Source of the DNA: CBDCVY01 sp965223245 | GTDB taxonomy: Bacteria > Nitrospinota > Nitrospinia > Nitrospinales > Nitrospinaceae | NCBI GenBank assembly: GCA_965223245.1 | Contig: CBDCVY010000013.1 | Coordinates: 620,001 to 684,000, forward strand | DNA length: 64,000 bases | Direction of reading: 5' to 3' | Shown here: piece after piece, positions 25,791 to 34,873 of the stretch | Position numbering within the stretch: position 1 is the first letter of the stretch | Layout of the letters: each line of letters starts with the position of its first letter | Translations under genes and position numbers: made by a program | Notes under the pieces: model-generated | Told to the model about the DNA's origin: nothing | Database searches by the model: none | The model's input: the letters and a program-made list of their open reading frames with translations, nothing else

Positions 25791-27325
25791 GATAATTGCC
25801 CCTTTAAACTAACTAAAATAATTTCATCATCTAAATTGGGAAGTCTAAAGTTAAAGAATGGGTCATCCCCAACGCTTTTGAATTTATTTTTCTGTCGAAT
25901 CATATTATGTGTAGTAATTTCAAGTGAAATCGGATCTAAAATAGTAGAATTAGATCGCGTATTAATTTCTATGGTGTTAAGTTTGTATTCCTTTGGAAAA
26001 ACATGAGGGAAATCTATCCTTAGCTGACTAATTTTTTTCTTAATTGGAAAAGTTACTTCAAAAAAATTATCCTTTGAAAAAATTATTTGTTGAGCCTTTG
26101 AATTTTGTTCCTTGAAAGGAGTGTTTTTGTTTTTCCAAAATAATTGAATAAATATTGGATGTCGATTATTAGCTATGTCAGTAACCTTAAAAATCCCATT
26201 ACGAAAATTTTTGGTGGAAGTCCAAATGTTTATTAGTTTGGTTTCTTTTTTTGCTTTAAGTTTATTTAAAAGGTTTTTAAAGTCTTTTTGGTTGTCCAGC
26301 ATTAACTCAATGGAGTTTGGATATACAGGGGAAGATTTGCCTTCTATAATTACTTCAAAAGCTTCATTGAAATTTGTGGGTTGTGGATCTAATGGAAACC
26401 AGAATTGAGGATCTTGTTTATTTGGGATCAACCCAAAATTAGAGTGCTGGATATTCCAAAAATTGTGTGGCAATGTACTTTCATTATAGAAATAAGATTG
26501 ATTTTTATTTTTCAAAGTTATTTTAAGATCAGATAGCAGCATCCGAGACCAGTCAACGGGATCAATCCGTATTTTTCGATAGCTTCCTTTGGGAAGTTTT
26601 GCAATGATTTGAAATCGATTGTCGTCTGATTTTTTCGGAAAAACTCCGGCCATTTGTCCAGCATTGAAATTTCTTCCTGTGTCCCAATAAATTTGCCAAT
26701 ATCGTTTGTCCATACCCTCCCAAGCTCGTTCCCAATATTGGTAAGATTCCTTAAAAGCTTGAGTTAGTTTTCCCTCAGAGAGGAGTAGATCGACATAAGC
26801 GTTTAAAGCTTCGAAACTATTCGGGTATTGCTTGTATAAATTTTTAATCAGTGAATTGATTTTCCAGGTTGGAGAATTTTCTTTTTTAAGAAAACTGATT
26901 TTTTTTATTTTTGGCCATAAATTATTAGGGTCAAATAATTGGAATTTTTCTGTCCAATCTAAAGCTTCCTTATATTTGCTTTGCTGATTTAAATTGCGAA
27001 TTAATTCCTTTAAGGCATTTACCTTAATGTTTTCTAATCTGTCAAAGGGTTTGACATCTTCAAGGTGGTTTAGGAGTTCTTTTAATTGGTCGTTTGCTAT
27101 CTTGCCAGAGCCATTTTTAATATTGTTAATTGCCGTATCTAGTTCTGATTTATATTTTAATTGAGAGATTTTTATTAATCCTTTTCCAACCTTGTCAATA
27201 AAATGGGGGAAATTTATCCAAACAATTAATAGACCAATAAAAAGAGCAGACAATATTGAAATTGAAAAAAATCCATACTTTTTCAAACGATAAATCAATA
27301 GTTTGTTTGAAGGTTCCCTTACCAT
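25787..27325 (-). CDS. TPR membrane protein of the CotH module, copy 2
   Basis: 512 residues with an N-terminal transmembrane helix (about 17-37), then helical repeats resembling TPRs (about 45-210; KYKEALDWTEKFQLFDPNN is a clear unit). A beta-sandwich follows (about 225-335; AKLPKGSYRKIRIDPVDW, QDPQFWFPLD), and a second, similar beta domain (about 345-510) ends with GDDPFFNFRLPNLDDEIILV. The NDPxF element is common in large glycan-assembly membrane proteins. It always sits just upstream of a CotH-like gene here, so the two products probably act together at the membrane. No family name is offered. Copy 1 (22759-23891) is shorter and frameshifted. Confidence 0.75.
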   Translation of the reverse strand: MVREPSNKLLIYRLKKYGFFSISILSALFIGLLIVWINFPHFIDKVGKGLIKISQLKYKSELDTAINNIKNGSGKIANDQLKELLNHLEDVKPFDRLENIKVNALKELIRNLNQQSKYKEALDWTEKFQLFDPNNLWPKIKKISFLKKENSPTWKINSLIKNLYKQYPNSFEALNAYVDLLLSEGKLTQAFKESYQYWERAWEGMDKRYWQIYWDTGRNFNAGQMAGVFPKKSDDNRFQIIAKLPKGSYRKIRIDPVDWSRMLLSDLKITLKNKNQSYFYNESTLPHNFWNIQHSNFGLIPNKQDPQFWFPLDPQPTNFNEAFEVIIEGKSSPVYPNSIELMLDNQKDFKNLLNKLKAKKETKLINIWTSTKNFRNGIFKVTDIANNRHPIFIQLFWKNKNTPFKEQNSKAQQIIFSKDNFFEVTFPIKKKISQLRIDFPHVFPKEYKLNTIEINTRSNSTILDPISLEITTHNMIRQKNKFKSVGDDPFFNFRLPNLDDEIILVSLKGQLS

Positions 27326-27378
27326 TTAGTCAGAAATTAAGTTTATAGTTTATGAATTAAAAAAGCTTAAATTGATTT

Positions 27379-28065
27379 TTATACTTCAAAAAATGATTCT
27401 GCTTTTTGGTAATCAACAGGAGTACCGATATCTATAAAGGATTTTTCGCATTTAAATGGAAATGGATTAAGCTTGCTTAAATACGGTTCAAGAAAATCTT
27501 TTTCTAGAGAAAATTTCTTTGGGAGTGAAAAATTTTCAAAAATTCTTGGAGATAGAATATAGGCACCCGAATTAATCCACCCAGGTCCTGAATTTCCTTT
27601 TTCACAAAATTTGATAATTTTGTCATCCCTGATTTCAACTGTCCCATACCTTGAAGTGTCTTTTACCTGGCACAACGCTATAGACAATAAGGAATTTTTG
27701 CTCTGATGACTTTTGAACATTTGATCATAGTCAATGGGGCAAAATGTGTCCCCGTTTAATACTAAAGTGGAGATGGGCTTTGCAACAGTTAAAGATTGTT
27801 TGATGGCCCCTCCTGTCCCTAATGGTTCTGATTCTACCGAATAGGTAATTTTAAAAGGACCAAAGGTCATTCCAAAATAATCCTGAATAATTTGGGCCTT
27901 GTAACCAACAGAAAATATGATGTCCCTTAATGGAAAAGATTTTAAATGATCTAGTAAATACCATAAGAAGGGTTTCCCATTAATTGGAGCCATGGGTTTA
28001 GGGACATCAGAAATTAATGATTGGAGTCTAGTTCCTTTTCCTCCGGCGAGAATAATAGCCTGCAT
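27379..28065 (-). CDS. hddC: D-glycero-D-manno-heptose 1-phosphate guanylyltransferase-like nucleotidyltransferase
   Basis: Sugar-1-phosphate nucleotidyltransferase of 228 residues: MQAIILAGGKGTRLQSLISD, KPMAPINGKPFLWYLLDHL, GTGGAIK, LNGDTF and FIDIGTPVDYQKAE. This short form placed directly after a GHMP kinase matches HddC, which makes GDP-D-glycero-alpha-D-manno-heptose for S-layer glycans and polysaccharides. The assignment rests on size, motifs and the adjacent hddA-like gene. The isomerase (gmhA) and phosphatase (gmhB) of the pathway are not in the window. Confidence 0.8.
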   Translation of the reverse strand: MQAIILAGGKGTRLQSLISDVPKPMAPINGKPFLWYLLDHLKSFPLRDIIFSVGYKAQIIQDYFGMTFGPFKITYSVESEPLGTGGAIKQSLTVAKPISTLVLNGDTFCPIDYDQMFKSHQSKNSLLSIALCQVKDTSRYGTVEIRDDKIIKFCEKGNSGPGWINSGAYILSPRIFENFSLPKKFSLEKDFLEPYLSKLNPFPFKCEKSFIDIGTPVDYQKAESFFEV

Positions 28066-28097
28066 GATTCTGTGTGATGTGTTGAGTTTATAAAAAA

Positions 28098-29132
28098 TTA
28101 TTCAACTCGCCAGCTTTGAGCTCCAATTTTTGTGAAGTGACAATCCATGACTTGTCCGTTTCCATTAAATTGTTTGAGAGTTTTTATAACTTCTAACTTG
28201 CGACATGGGTCAACGATGAACATCATAAATCCTCCTCCACCAGCACCTGAAACCTTTCCTGAGCAGGCACCTGCTTTTAGGGCAGCATTATAAATTTCAT
28301 CTATTTTTGAATTTGAAATATTCTTTGCTGTCCCTTTCTTAGCTTCCCAGGATTTACCCATGTAGTGCGAAAATTTCTTTATCTCCCCCTTTAATATACT
28401 TTCTTTCATTCTAAGAGCATCTTCTTTTAGATGCTTCATTGAGGAGATGGAGTCTTCATTACTTTCTTTAACATTTTTTTCCTGCTCATCAATGATTGCT
28501 GCGGACTCTCGAGAAACACCTGTATAGTATAAAATGAGAGAAACTTCCAACTCTGACAAAATCCAACTTTTGATTCTCAAAGGATTCACGATTACTCGAT
28601 CGTCAGAATAGAATTCCATAAAGTTGAATCCCCCGAAAGCCGCAGCATATTGATCTTGTTTCCCACCGTTCCAACCTAAATCCTTTCGTTCTATTTCATA
28701 TGCCAAATGTGCAAGTTCGTATTCTCCTAATGGAATGTTGAGGTATTCACAAAAAGCCTGAAGAAGTGCAACGACGACTGTTGAAGAAGAACCTAGTCCG
28801 GAACCAGAAGGGGCGTCTGAAAATGTTTTAATAGTTAAAGGTAGGGGCTGACCATTGTTGAATTGTCGTATAATTCGGTTGTACACACTTTTATGCAAAC
28901 TTAAAAAACCATTTCCTCCTAAATGATCCGTCAGATTGGTTTCAAAAGATTCGTCACGATCCAATGCTTTTATGCAGATTTTATTATTTGAGTTGGTTTC
29001 TATAGTGGCAAAAGCATACATGTCTATAGTTGCATTTAAGATATAACCTCCAAATAAATCGCAGAAGGGGGACACATCGGTACCGCCTCCGCCTAAACCT
29101 AATCTGAGTGGAGCTCTAGAACGAACAATCAT
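28098..29132 (-). CDS. hddA: D-glycero-D-manno-heptose 7-phosphate 1-kinase-like GHMP kinase
   Basis: GHMP-superfamily kinase of 344 residues. MIVRSRAPLRLGLGGGGTDV is the HddA/fucokinase-type start. The ATP loop is SGSGLGSSSTVVVALLQAF near residue 110, and the C-terminal motif is KVSGAGGGGFMMFI. HddA phosphorylates D-glycero-D-manno-heptose 7-phosphate at C1, before GDP transfer by HddC, whose gene follows after 32 bases. Only six bases separate it from the methyltransferase gene upstream. Fucokinase-like activity cannot be excluded, but the hddC neighbour favours heptose. Confidence 0.85.
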   Translation of the reverse strand: MIVRSRAPLRLGLGGGGTDVSPFCDLFGGYILNATIDMYAFATIETNSNNKICIKALDRDESFETNLTDHLGGNGFLSLHKSVYNRIIRQFNNGQPLPLTIKTFSDAPSGSGLGSSSTVVVALLQAFCEYLNIPLGEYELAHLAYEIERKDLGWNGGKQDQYAAAFGGFNFMEFYSDDRVIVNPLRIKSWILSELEVSLILYYTGVSRESAAIIDEQEKNVKESNEDSISSMKHLKEDALRMKESILKGEIKKFSHYMGKSWEAKKGTAKNISNSKIDEIYNAALKAGACSGKVSGAGGGGFMMFIVDPCRKLEVIKTLKQFNGNGQVMDCHFTKIGAQSWRVE

Positions 29133-29138
29133 AACTAA

Positions 29139-29876
29139 TTAAGTTAAATCTGAATCATTATTAAATGGAGGGTTTTTAACATTCTCCTTCTTCAGGTTCT
29201 CCAAATCATCGCGATATTGATTTAAATGAATTTTCATTTCTGAAGTTGTTCTGTTTGCAAGGGGTATTTTCCCTCCATTTTTTATTTCACTACTTAATCT
29301 CTTTCTCAAAATCACTTCAATTCCGCATTCTCCAACAGGAGTTAAAGTTTGGTCAAATCTTGGAAGGTTGTAACGAAATGTAGAGTCTAAAAACTCAATT
29401 TTAATTATTTCAGTTTGATCGGAGAGTTTTGTTATTAGATCAAAAAGATTAATTGATTTGGGGCTCCAAGAACTATTTTTGTGGATTGTGAACGTCCATT
29501 TGTGATCTTTATTGTAGGTGCTTGGGAAAATTCCTTGTTCATAAAGGTCTTCATCCGGGACAGTGAAAATAATGTGTCCGCCTGGTTTGATGACTCGGGT
29601 CCAATTTTGTATGGCAATATGAGGATCTTCCAAGTGTTCCAAGCAATGACTGCTATGTAAAAAATCAAATTGTCCATCTTCTAGATTTGATAAGAATTGG
29701 CCATCCCCATCTTCTTTATCCCATGTGGTAATGTTTTTAACATTTGAAAATAATTCAGAATACAGGCTTAGTGGATCCGGTTTTCCGCCGATATCGATTC
29801 CATTTCCCACAAAGTATTTATTAATAAAATTAGGATTTGATAATCTTCGGTAGATTGATTTACTGCATTCTTTCAT
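29139..29876 (-). CDS. Class I SAM-dependent methyltransferase
   Basis: 245 residues. NGIDIGGKPDPLSLY is a variant SAM-binding motif I, SSHCLEHLEDPHIAIQNWTR is the motif around the post-II strand and VIKPGGHIIFTVPDEDLYE is motif III. This is the Methyltransf_11 type, often found in polysaccharide loci. The C-terminal 40 residues are charged and probably disordered. It lies between the double glycosyltransferase and hddA on the same strand, so it probably methylates a sugar of the locus; position and acceptor are unknown. Confidence 0.8.
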   Translation of the reverse strand: MKECSKSIYRRLSNPNFINKYFVGNGIDIGGKPDPLSLYSELFSNVKNITTWDKEDGDGQFLSNLEDGQFDFLHSSHCLEHLEDPHIAIQNWTRVIKPGGHIIFTVPDEDLYEQGIFPSTYNKDHKWTFTIHKNSSWSPKSINLFDLITKLSDQTEIIKIEFLDSTFRYNLPRFDQTLTPVGECGIEVILRKRLSSEIKNGGKIPLANRTTSEMKIHLNQYRDDLENLKKENVKNPPFNNDSDLT

Positions 29877-29906
29877 AAATAAGAATTTGAAGTTGTTGGA
29901 TTGTTA

Positions 29907-32492
29907 TTAAACTAACTCTAAAAACTTTAAACGGTTTTCGTATCGCTCCCCTATAGTTTTAGAGTTATGATTTAATTGAATATGGTCTCTAGCTTTGTTT
30001 CCAATCAATTTTCTAAAGGATTGATCTTTGAATATTTTTTTCATATGCCAAGAAGCATGATCAATATCTGGATTTGCCCAAACTTGGCCTTTTCCAAATG
30101 GGTACTCATTTTCTTTTACAGGAATTAATTCGTAGTTAACTAAACAGGAGTTTGTTTGGTCCATGAAATCTGTGTTTCCTGAATAATTAGTGCCTATAAC
30201 GGGTTTTCCTAGAAGCATAGCTTCTGCGAGTCCTCTTCCGAACCCTTCTGATCTATGAAGAGAAATAAAGCTGTCGCAGACATTGACAAGTCCTTTTACT
30301 TCGTCAGGCATAAGAATGGTATCTAAAAAAATGATTCTGGGATCACCTTTTGTTTTCTGTAGTAATTCATTATACCCACTAAGGTCAGTTTCTTTTCTCA
30401 TAGTTTTTATTACGATTCCCACGGGGGCATTTTTTTCTGGAAAAGCTCTTTCAAATGCTTCAATGCAGGCATTCGGGTTTTTTCGTGCTATGAATGAACC
30501 AAAATCGAAGAAAAACAAAAACAAAAATTTGTCTTCAGGTAAATTAAAATTTTGGCGATTAAATTTGGGGAATTTGAAATCTACAGCTAATGGCATATGC
30601 AAAACTGGTTTCTTTGATAAAGGAGAAATGGAATTTTGAATAAATTTGGATGGAGACCAAATTTCATCTAAAATATTTAGTGGTTCTAGCCATTCTTTAG
30701 GGAATTGGCTTAATTCCCAAGCCCAATATCCAATATTATAACGGTTACTGAAGTTTTCTGAACCAAGTTTTGAGATTGCATATGTGGTGCTATCTGCATT
30801 TACATTAAATAGATTTACTGAATAGGGGTTAGTTTTTGAAATATATTTTTCAAAGTTATTGTCTCTTTGTGAGATCTCTTCACAAGGAAGATCCCAAATA
30901 TTAAATAATGTTTTTGTTTCAGTAAAAGACTTTGCCACTAATCGGACGTGTTCGCCCATTCCAATTTCTGCACGTGCATATCCAATAAGATTGACTCCCT
31001 TATTTATGTCTTGAATTTTGCGTTCAAATGTTTTGGAACTCTTTGGGTTTAAGGATAAGGGAGTTTTTTGATCTAAATCAAAAGCATTTCTAAAGAAATA
31101 AGTTTTTATTTTCGATCTGAATTCTGGACTTAGCTGCCTATAAATAAAACTGAAGCGTTTATAGTTCTGTAAGGACCATCGATTTATATTTGAATACAAA
31201 GAGCCAAAGGTTTTTTGAAAGAAAGTTGACTTTGATTTTTCTAAGATAGGTTTTGTTTGGGATAGGATATGGGTTTTGTTGGTTAAGCACGGTTCAAAAA
31301 AAATTGGCTCTAATTGGAGTTCTTTTTCCGCAGAATTTAAAAACCATGCAATAAATTTATTTTGATCATCTAATCGGCTTAAGTCGAAGGCATTTTTTAA
31401 GTCTTTCCGAAGCTTCCATATTTGGTACATTATTCTTGTTATAGGAGGATCGTAATCTCTATTAATTTCTGGAGCAGGTTCGTTAAAAAATTTAAGGTCC
31501 ATAGAAAATGGATCGTTCGACTTTATAGTTTTAGTACCCAGGGTTTCTCGAAAAATGGATCGTATGGCACCGGAAATTTTTTCTCCGCTTGTAAATTTCC
31601 CATAAGCATAGGGCCACTGAATGCATTCGTCGAATTCATTCTTTTTTACTCGGTCGATATACTCAGAGTATAAGTCTTTTAGGGAACCAATATTACCAAT
31701 GGAAAACCGGTTCTGATGTTTTGAAAAAATTTGAGGATTTCTTAAGTCAATTCCGCTGAAATGGAAAAATCTTAATGGCTCATCTTTGGCCATCCATACA
31801 CCCTGTTTATTATTTATTGAGCGCTGCATTAAATTCCAATAAGCCGTGTTGTAGCCCGGATTCTTTAAAATTTTTATGTTTTTGAATATGCAGGGAACCA
31901 GATCAATCCATTTTTGGTCGACAAAAATTCCTTCCTCTAAATTCACGATGCAGTTTTTTTCACAATGTTTTGACCACCAATGGATTAACTTTTTTCCTTC
32001 TTCACATTTGTTAATCGCTATGAAGCCTAAATTGTACAAGCCGGCTTTTAACATATCAATTTCGTTTGGTTGAAGGCGATCAGTTATTGGTTCACAAATA
32101 TGAGGGGTAAGGATTGCAGTTGCACCTTCTGCTAAAAAGTTATCTATGTGATCTAATTTATTTACCAAGAGGATATCTGGGTCAAGATAAACCACCGAGT
32201 CGCAAGATGTGTTATTAAATAACCATTGAATCATGTATGGCTTGACTGCGGTATTGAATTCAATGATCTCGTAGCGAAACGCAAAATTCTTAAAATCAGG
32301 GATGCTTAATTTCTCTGCTTCTATTACTTGAAAACTTTCCTTTTTAGGATCAAAATATCCATCAATTTTATCTGCTAAGCAAACATAGAGAGGGTTGTTT
32401 GGGTAAAATTGTTTAACAGAAGCCATTAATGTTCTAGCTAAAGCTAAATAATTTTTGGAAACAATTGTAAAAATCGCGGTATTTTTTTTCAT
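29907..32492 (-). CDS. Two-domain glycosyltransferase (GT-A + GT4-like)
   Basis: 861 residues. The N-terminal domain (about 1-270) resembles GT8-like GT-A enzymes: ITAL-type start AIFTIVSKNYLALARTLMAS, then the DxD motif VVYLDPDILLV, and NLGFIAINK. A linker of about 200 residues with no clear domain follows. The C-terminal part (about 500-855) is a GT-B retaining enzyme of the GT4 type: IGYWAWELSQFP, DEIWSPSKF, SLHRSEGFGRGLAEAMLLGK (ExxFGxxxxE). It could add two successive sugars to a growing chain. Cytosolic; no transmembrane segment seen. The donor sugars are unknown. Confidence 0.85.
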   Translation of the reverse strand: MKKNTAIFTIVSKNYLALARTLMASVKQFYPNNPLYVCLADKIDGYFDPKKESFQVIEAEKLSIPDFKNFAFRYEIIEFNTAVKPYMIQWLFNNTSCDSVVYLDPDILLVNKLDHIDNFLAEGATAILTPHICEPITDRLQPNEIDMLKAGLYNLGFIAINKCEEGKKLIHWWSKHCEKNCIVNLEEGIFVDQKWIDLVPCIFKNIKILKNPGYNTAYWNLMQRSINNKQGVWMAKDEPLRFFHFSGIDLRNPQIFSKHQNRFSIGNIGSLKDLYSEYIDRVKKNEFDECIQWPYAYGKFTSGEKISGAIRSIFRETLGTKTIKSNDPFSMDLKFFNEPAPEINRDYDPPITRIMYQIWKLRKDLKNAFDLSRLDDQNKFIAWFLNSAEKELQLEPIFFEPCLTNKTHILSQTKPILEKSKSTFFQKTFGSLYSNINRWSLQNYKRFSFIYRQLSPEFRSKIKTYFFRNAFDLDQKTPLSLNPKSSKTFERKIQDINKGVNLIGYARAEIGMGEHVRLVAKSFTETKTLFNIWDLPCEEISQRDNNFEKYISKTNPYSVNLFNVNADSTTYAISKLGSENFSNRYNIGYWAWELSQFPKEWLEPLNILDEIWSPSKFIQNSISPLSKKPVLHMPLAVDFKFPKFNRQNFNLPEDKFLFLFFFDFGSFIARKNPNACIEAFERAFPEKNAPVGIVIKTMRKETDLSGYNELLQKTKGDPRIIFLDTILMPDEVKGLVNVCDSFISLHRSEGFGRGLAEAMLLGKPVIGTNYSGNTDFMDQTNSCLVNYELIPVKENEYPFGKGQVWANPDIDHASWHMKKIFKDQSFRKLIGNKARDHIQLNHNSKTIGERYENRLKFLELV

Positions 32493-32536
32493 AAAAAAAT
32501 TAATTAAATAATGGAAATTCTTTTATAGTTCCAAAT

Positions 32537-32692
32537 TTAAGAATTATTTTTCAAAGAATCCAGGTCTTCATTTTCTGAATTTTTTTTCTTTAAAGATTGA
32601 ACGTATTGTTCAATATCGGCTTCTTTTTTATCAATCCAGGGAAGAGTAGTTTGTTCGAAATCTAAAGGTTTTTTCTTTTTGAAGAAGAACAT
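32537..32692 (-). CDS. Small hypothetical protein, 51 aa
   Basis: The open frame extends to 32770, but ATG 32692 is preceded by GGAG at a suitable distance, so a 51-residue product starting MFFFKKKKPLDFEQTTLPWI is likely. It is charged, with no hydrophobic segment and a helical Lys/Glu-rich C-terminal half. It sits between the double glycosyltransferase and the coiled-coil methyltransferase on the same strand. Support is the ribosome site and position only. Confidence 0.45.
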   Translation of the reverse strand: MFFFKKKKPLDFEQTTLPWIDKKEADIEQYVQSLKKKNSENEDLDSLKNNS

Positions 32693-32788
32693 TAATATCT
32701 CCGGCGGCGTTAATAAAGTAAATTGAATGAGCTCGAACTTTAAATGAAATAACTTTGGTAAGAGGAACAAAAATATAGAAAAATTAAG

Positions 32789-33844
32789 TCACTTTAGTAG
32801 TTTCAAAATCCTTTTAATTTTTTCTTTTAAACCTTTTGATTCTTCTAAAGCCTTATTTGATTCTTCTAAGGCTCTATTAAGAGAAAAATTGTGATCGTCT
32901 TTATTTTTTAAAGATTCTAATAAAGACTGGTTGTATATTTGCGCATCTTTTAGTGCTTTGTCACGTGCATCAATTTCCTTAACGGCATTTTCTTTAACTT
33001 TTTTTAGCTCTTGTTCTAATGAACGCGAATATTCTTGGCTATGTTTCAAAGATTCAGTTAATGCTTGATTATGAGAACTTATATCCTTTAGTAGATAGTT
33101 TTTCTGGTCAATTAGACAGCTGTTCTCAAAATCAAAAATTTCAGAATTAGAACAAACTCCTATCAAAAACTTGGTGATCTTTGAATTAGAGGAATTTAGT
33201 GAATTAAAGTTGGGATAGTTAAAACGATTGATTTTAGCTGTGCTACCGAATTCTTTAGCATCATTGTTTGAGTTGTTATTGGTGATTTCACTACAAAATC
33301 GAAAATCTTGTCCCAATATCTGAACCCTTTTGAAATAGTTTTTTAAAAAGGTTTGAAATTCTCCAAAGTGGAATTCTTTTTTATGAAATTGGTTATCTAT
33401 GTTTTTATAGTTAGGGGAGTCCAAATTGGGAGTGGATATAAATAAAATCCCATCTGTTTTGAGAACACGTAATATTTCTTTTAAGAATATCTTCTGTTCT
33501 TCTACATCAAAATGCTCAAGGGTTTCAAAAGAGACTGCAGTATCTAAGCAATGATTTTTCAATGGAATTTTTGTTCCACTACCATGTAAGAAAGTAATAT
33601 TTTGTTGAATATAAGTTTTTTTGGCTTGTTTGGTTGTTTTAAAGTCAATATCGATTCCGATAGTCTTTTTGGAATTTTTTGCTATTAAATTGGTACCGTA
33701 CCCGCTACCACAAGCTAAATCTAGAACGACTTTATCTTTTAGATAAGGTGCAATAGCAATGTACCGATGCCAATGCTCTATGGCAATTATTGGTGACGAA
33801 CCATTGCTTGGTATGAACCGTTCATTTTCTTCTAAGTTTCCCAT
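32789..33844 (-). CDS. SAM methyltransferase with C-terminal coiled coil
   Basis: Residues about 15-200 form a class I methyltransferase: VVLDLACGSGYGTNLIA (motif I), GIDIDFKT, AVSFETLEHFD and LKTDGILFISTPN. From about residue 245 to 345 the protein is a long heptad-like coiled coil (EYSRSLEQELKKVKENAVKE and similar), ending in the basic amphipathic helix LKEKIKRILKLLK. It is next to the polysaccharide ABC permease. In E. coli O9a, WbdD has a methyltransferase plus coiled coil that stops chain growth and measures length. That is a plausible model here, but WbdD's kinase domain is absent. Confidence 0.82.
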   Translation of the reverse strand: MGNLEENERFIPSNGSSPIIAIEHWHRYIAIAPYLKDKVVLDLACGSGYGTNLIAKNSKKTIGIDIDFKTTKQAKKTYIQQNITFLHGSGTKIPLKNHCLDTAVSFETLEHFDVEEQKIFLKEILRVLKTDGILFISTPNLDSPNYKNIDNQFHKKEFHFGEFQTFLKNYFKRVQILGQDFRFCSEITNNNSNNDAKEFGSTAKINRFNYPNFNSLNSSNSKITKFLIGVCSNSEIFDFENSCLIDQKNYLLKDISSHNQALTESLKHSQEYSRSLEQELKKVKENAVKEIDARDKALKDAQIYNQSLLESLKNKDDHNFSLNRALEESNKALEESKGLKEKIKRILKLLK

Positions 33845-33937
33845 AAATTTTTAGAGTTTTTAGTGTTGTAATGGGTGAAGAATTTTATCTGGTAGAACCT
33901 TTCAGCATTTGATTAAATTGTCCCCAAAAAAGTTGTC

Positions 33938-34762
33938 TTAGAGAACATCTGCAAAACCTTTTCGAGTTTTTTGAAACCAAGCAAACCCGAGCCAGGCCAC
34001 TACAAGACTGACTAAAAAGTATAGGAATAAGCTTGCCCATTTTGGCGCATTGCCCCAAATTAAAACATTTCGAGTATGTTCAACAATAAATGTTAGGGGA
34101 TTTAACAAAAGAATATTTTGAATTTTTTCTGGCACTGCTGACAAAGGGTAAAAAATGGGACTCAAAAATAAAAGTGCCATTGTCAAAATTCCTGTGATTT
34201 GACCAATATCCCTTATATAAACTCCAAATGAAGATAGAAACCATGAGCAACCTAGTGTGACCAAAACCAAGGGTAAAAGGACTACAGGTAATAGTATTGC
34301 CGTCAGAGGTAAATAAGAATTTAGAATGAAAAAGAATAGGAGTAAAACTGAGACGCTTATTAGTGAGTGAAATAATGTTGCTCCCATAGCCACCCAAGGA
34401 AGTACTTCCAAAGGAAAAATAACTTTCTTTACATAATTGACGTTGTTTAAAATTAGAAATGGAGCTCTGTTAACGCATTCAGAAAAAATTGAGTGGACAA
34501 TTAGCCCTGCAAATAAGATGATAGCAAAATCAACTTTTCCATCCGTTTCAATACCCCACCTTGTTTTAAATACAATTTTAAATACAAATGTGTAAACAAT
34601 GAGCATGAGTAGAGGGTTGAAGAAGGACCATAATAGCCCCATCCAAGAACCCTTGTATCTACCAATGACTTCTCGTTTTGTTAATTGAAAAATCAAGCTT
34701 CGATGGTTCCATAAACTTAGAAAAATAGAACTAAAACTGCTTGGGTAAGTTAATCGGGTCAT
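33938..34762 (-). CDS. ABC-2 polysaccharide export permease (Wzm-like)
   Basis: 274 residues with six transmembrane helices and the usual N-terminus of O-antigen/teichoic acid exporters: LTKREVIGRYKGSWMGLLWS then FNPLLMLIVYTFVFKIVF. It moves undecaprenyl-linked polysaccharide across the inner membrane together with an ATPase (Wzt/TagH). In most loci the ATPase gene follows directly, but here the next gene is a methyltransferase and no ABC ATPase is encoded anywhere in the window. The start ATG 34762 gives the standard length. Confidence 0.9.
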   Translation of the reverse strand: MTRLTYPSSFSSIFLSLWNHRSLIFQLTKREVIGRYKGSWMGLLWSFFNPLLMLIVYTFVFKIVFKTRWGIETDGKVDFAIILFAGLIVHSIFSECVNRAPFLILNNVNYVKKVIFPLEVLPWVAMGATLFHSLISVSVLLLFFFILNSYLPLTAILLPVVLLPLVLVTLGCSWFLSSFGVYIRDIGQITGILTMALLFLSPIFYPLSAVPEKIQNILLLNPLTFIVEHTRNVLIWGNAPKWASLFLYFLVSLVVAWLGFAWFQKTRKGFADVL

Positions 34763-34873
34763 GCGTTGATTTTGGGTGGTTTATGTTAGAGGTGTTACTA
34801 TCTTATATGATTGTAAAGGCATTTTTTATAAAAAGAAAATATCTTTTTTTGCGATTTCCATGATGTTCTAAAT

